Source: Myotis daubentonii (Eukaryota > Chordata > Mammalia > Chiroptera > Vespertilionidae). From it: a stretch of 64,000 nucleotides of DNA. The position numbers and the translations under genes were made by a program. Below the pieces are notes generated by a model. That model did not search any database, was not told where the DNA came from, and saw only the letters and a program-made list of their open reading frames with translations. Of the stretch, positions 61,688 through 64,000 are shown in pieces; positions within the stretch are counted from its first letter, which is position 1, and the number at the start of each line of letters is the position of its first letter. Location: NCBI RefSeq assembly GCF_963259705.1, contig NC_081847.1, positions 87,604,485-87,668,484 of the forward strand, written 5' to 3'.

Positions 61688-61899
61688 TTTTTCTTTTTAA
61701 AATATATTTGTATTGATTTGAGAGAGGAAGAGAGGGATATAAATATCAATGATTAGAGGGAATCACCGACCGGTTGCCTCCCGCACACCCCCTGCCTGGG
61801 ACTGAGCCCACAACCGGGCATGTGCCCTTGACTGGAATCGAACCTGGGACCCTTGAGTCCGCAGGCCGACACTATCCACTGAGCCAAACTGGCTTGGGC
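61688..61899 (-). mobile_element. Ves SINE with 19-bp TSD
   Basis: An antisense SINE with TSD aagattatttgtttctttt (61669-61687) against aagattacttatttctttt (61900-61918), two mismatches. The head ends gccaaactggcttgggc. Confidence 0.92.
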
Positions 61900-64000
61900 A
61901 AGATTACTTATTTCTTTTAATCATGTACTATTATTAAAATGAAAAAGCATTTTTCTTAAGGGCATCTCATCCCCCTCCCCCCCCCGAAGCTCTCTGGATT
62001 ACTGTTCCAATTTGTATTGATAATTTTTCAGTTCTTCCCCATGATTGCCATCTCAGGATTTCTTTCTTTTTCTCTTTTACTCTTGATCCCATATTGCTTG
62101 GTTGTGCTTGCATGTTTTAATCTCTGTCTGCCTCTTTCATGCTTTGATTTCCTTTTTTACTTTTTTTTTTTGATATTCATAAGCAATGTTTCAGAAGGTC
62201 TTTGGAAAGTAAAAGTTTTGAGTCCTTGTACATCTCAAATGCCATTTATTTGCCACCATAATTAATAATTGGACTGAAAGTAATTTGAAGTTCAAAATTA
62301 TTTTCCCGCATACTTTTAAAGACATTGTTCTATTGTCATATGACATTCAGCATTCCGATAAGAATTGTAGTGCCAATTTGCTGTCTATTTTTTGCAGACA
62401 AACAACTTTGCCTTTTATAAGCTTTTTTTGTGTTCTCTGAATTTTTGAAGACATTTTATTGAGCTCTGAGCACATGTGTGTCTTGCTGGGCACTCAACCA
62501 CACAATAGCCACTTTATTTTGAAAAATGTTGTACTTTTTTACTTCTGAGATTTTTTAACATCTATTTCACCTTTGATTTTCTCAATCCTTACATTTTCTA
62601 TTCCTTGTTTTCATAAGACTTTTATTAGATAGATATTGGCATCTGGGTTAATTCTGTATGTCTGTTAACCTTTTTTCTTATGTTTTAACTCATTTACCTT
62701 TTATAAATGAGACTTCTTAATTTCTTACAGATTATTTAGCTTCAAGAACTCTTTATTCTTAGATTTCTCTTTATCATAATACCGTTTTTGTTTATAGATG
62801 CAACCATTTCTCAAATCAGTAACAAGAATATATAGTAAAGTTCTTTTCTGTTCCTAGTATTATCTCAATGCCTCTTAGGATTGGCTGTTTTCTTGGCTAG
62901 TTTTTTTTTGCATTGTGTTGTTAATTTGCTCTATGTTCTTGCTAATTTATGAAGGAAATATAAATACATATTGAATAATGTCTCTGTCATTATGTAAATT
63001 CTGTCCACTTAAAACTAGGACTGATCAAGTGGGTTAGTGACCTGGCTGGTTTCACTACAGGGTGGGTGGTGAGGTAGTAGGATAATATGTTAGAAAGCTC
63101 AAAAAATGCGAATGACTTAATAGTTGGCCCACCCTATGGAAGTCATTAAATTTCCCTAGAGAGTATTTTCATAATTTTAGAAATTAGCGGAAATGTTCCT
63201 GAAAATGGTGCGTCAGCAGGTGCCAGACAATGGTGGGGGCAGGGAGGGAAGTGAATGGCATAGGAATTCATCAGACACACCTCCCTAATTTTCCTGCCCC
63301 ACTTTCTATATTTACTCTGCATCTCTGGGTCTTTGTCATAAAGGATAGTTTCCACCTCCTTACAGGCTTTGCCTTGAAAAGCCTGTTTCACCTGCTTTGT
63401 GTAAAACATCTACATGATCCCACTCACTTTCTCTCTTCCGGATACCTGTCCAAAAAAAGTGGCTCCATTGAGACCTAGCCATCCCTGATTTTTTTTTTTT
63501 TAGAATGGTTACAGATTTATTGTTTTGATTTGTCTCCTCTAATTTTGGAAGGAGGTAAAATAACATCTTAAATCTGGTATTTTGCACCCGAAACAATATT
63601 TTTAAGTTAAGACAAAACTCAAGAACTATTTACTACATGTTTTTTCTATGTCAACCTTCTAATTAAGGCATAAAAGCAACCCAGGTTTCCACAAGAACAG
63701 TGAGCTTTGTTGCTGTCTCTTCTACTGCATCTATCCATGCACAGTGGCTATCAGAACAGGTAATGCAAAATAGCAAAACAATGTGGAGTTTACAAGAAAT
63801 TCTTTTTAGCTTAAAGATAAAATACAATCTCAGACCATGCCTTGTAACCTTATCATTTGTTGACTCTAGCCAAGCTATACCTCAAACATCCCCAACGTGG
63901 AACTTGGGAAAAATATCTGTTTCCTGATCCTTGATTAGTCTTGACCCATTCCCATATATGTTTTCTCACTATTTATAACACTGTTAATGTAAAGCAGAGA

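Noticed and set aside
62010..62800. T-rich stretch reminiscent of old LINE or DNA transposon text
   Set aside because: It is too degraded to assign; no end, frame or repeat boundary is recognisable.

Overview
This window is mammalian intronic DNA from a bat, most likely a vespertilionid. The evidence is about seventeen tRNA-derived Ves-type SINEs, at least eight HeliBat-like Helitrons (5' TC, 3' CTAG, A|T target), several hAT-type MITEs and one mariner-like MITE family. No bacterial-style genes are present. The only host protein-coding sequence recognised is two short exons on the + strand, 6611-6761 and 8364-8500. Together they encode one immunoglobulin domain matching the third Ig domain of the netrin receptor DCC. 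Splice phases join exactly across a 1.6 kb intron. Everything else is the preceding intron (1-6610), the intron between them, and more than 55 kb of the following intron.

Layout. 1-6610: mostly unannotatable intron with a mariner MITE, SINEs, an L1 fragment and a Helitron. A SINE with a 54-base CT run ends about 50 bp before exon 4. 6611-8500: the two DCC exons, with a SINE and a Helitron in the intron between them. 8501-20400: Helitrons, SINEs, and a short non-autonomous class II (betaretrovirus-like) provirus at 12249-14690 lying inside a SINE. 20400-34820: old L1, two closely related solo LTRs at 23232 and 25236, L3/CR1-like and MER5-like relics, then two Helitrons placed directly head to tail inside a SINE tail (32843-34820). 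34980-52300: old L1, MLT1-like relics, hAT MITEs, a 600 bp CA-rich minisatellite, another solo LTR and a Helitron. 52390-54350: 5'-truncated L1 on the - strand. 54350-64000: a Helitron, a hAT MITE and a retrocopied RNA of unknown source (60562-61544) with an 18 bp target-site duplication.

The most notable item is the provirus. Its two 778 bp LTRs differ at only three positions, and its 886 bp interior lacks nearly all coding sequence. It keeps a lysine-tRNA primer site, a polypurine tract and the first part of a Gag matrix domain. Its leader shows two separate tandem amplifications: degenerate U5/primer-site/splice-donor copies, and a 57 bp unit containing the gag start. The Helitrons are also unusual in carrying long internal palindromes.

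How the parts work together: the exons are the only element with a clear host function. The mobile elements are independent insertions, and their nesting gives a relative order of events. All family names come from memory of consensus features and were not checked against a database.
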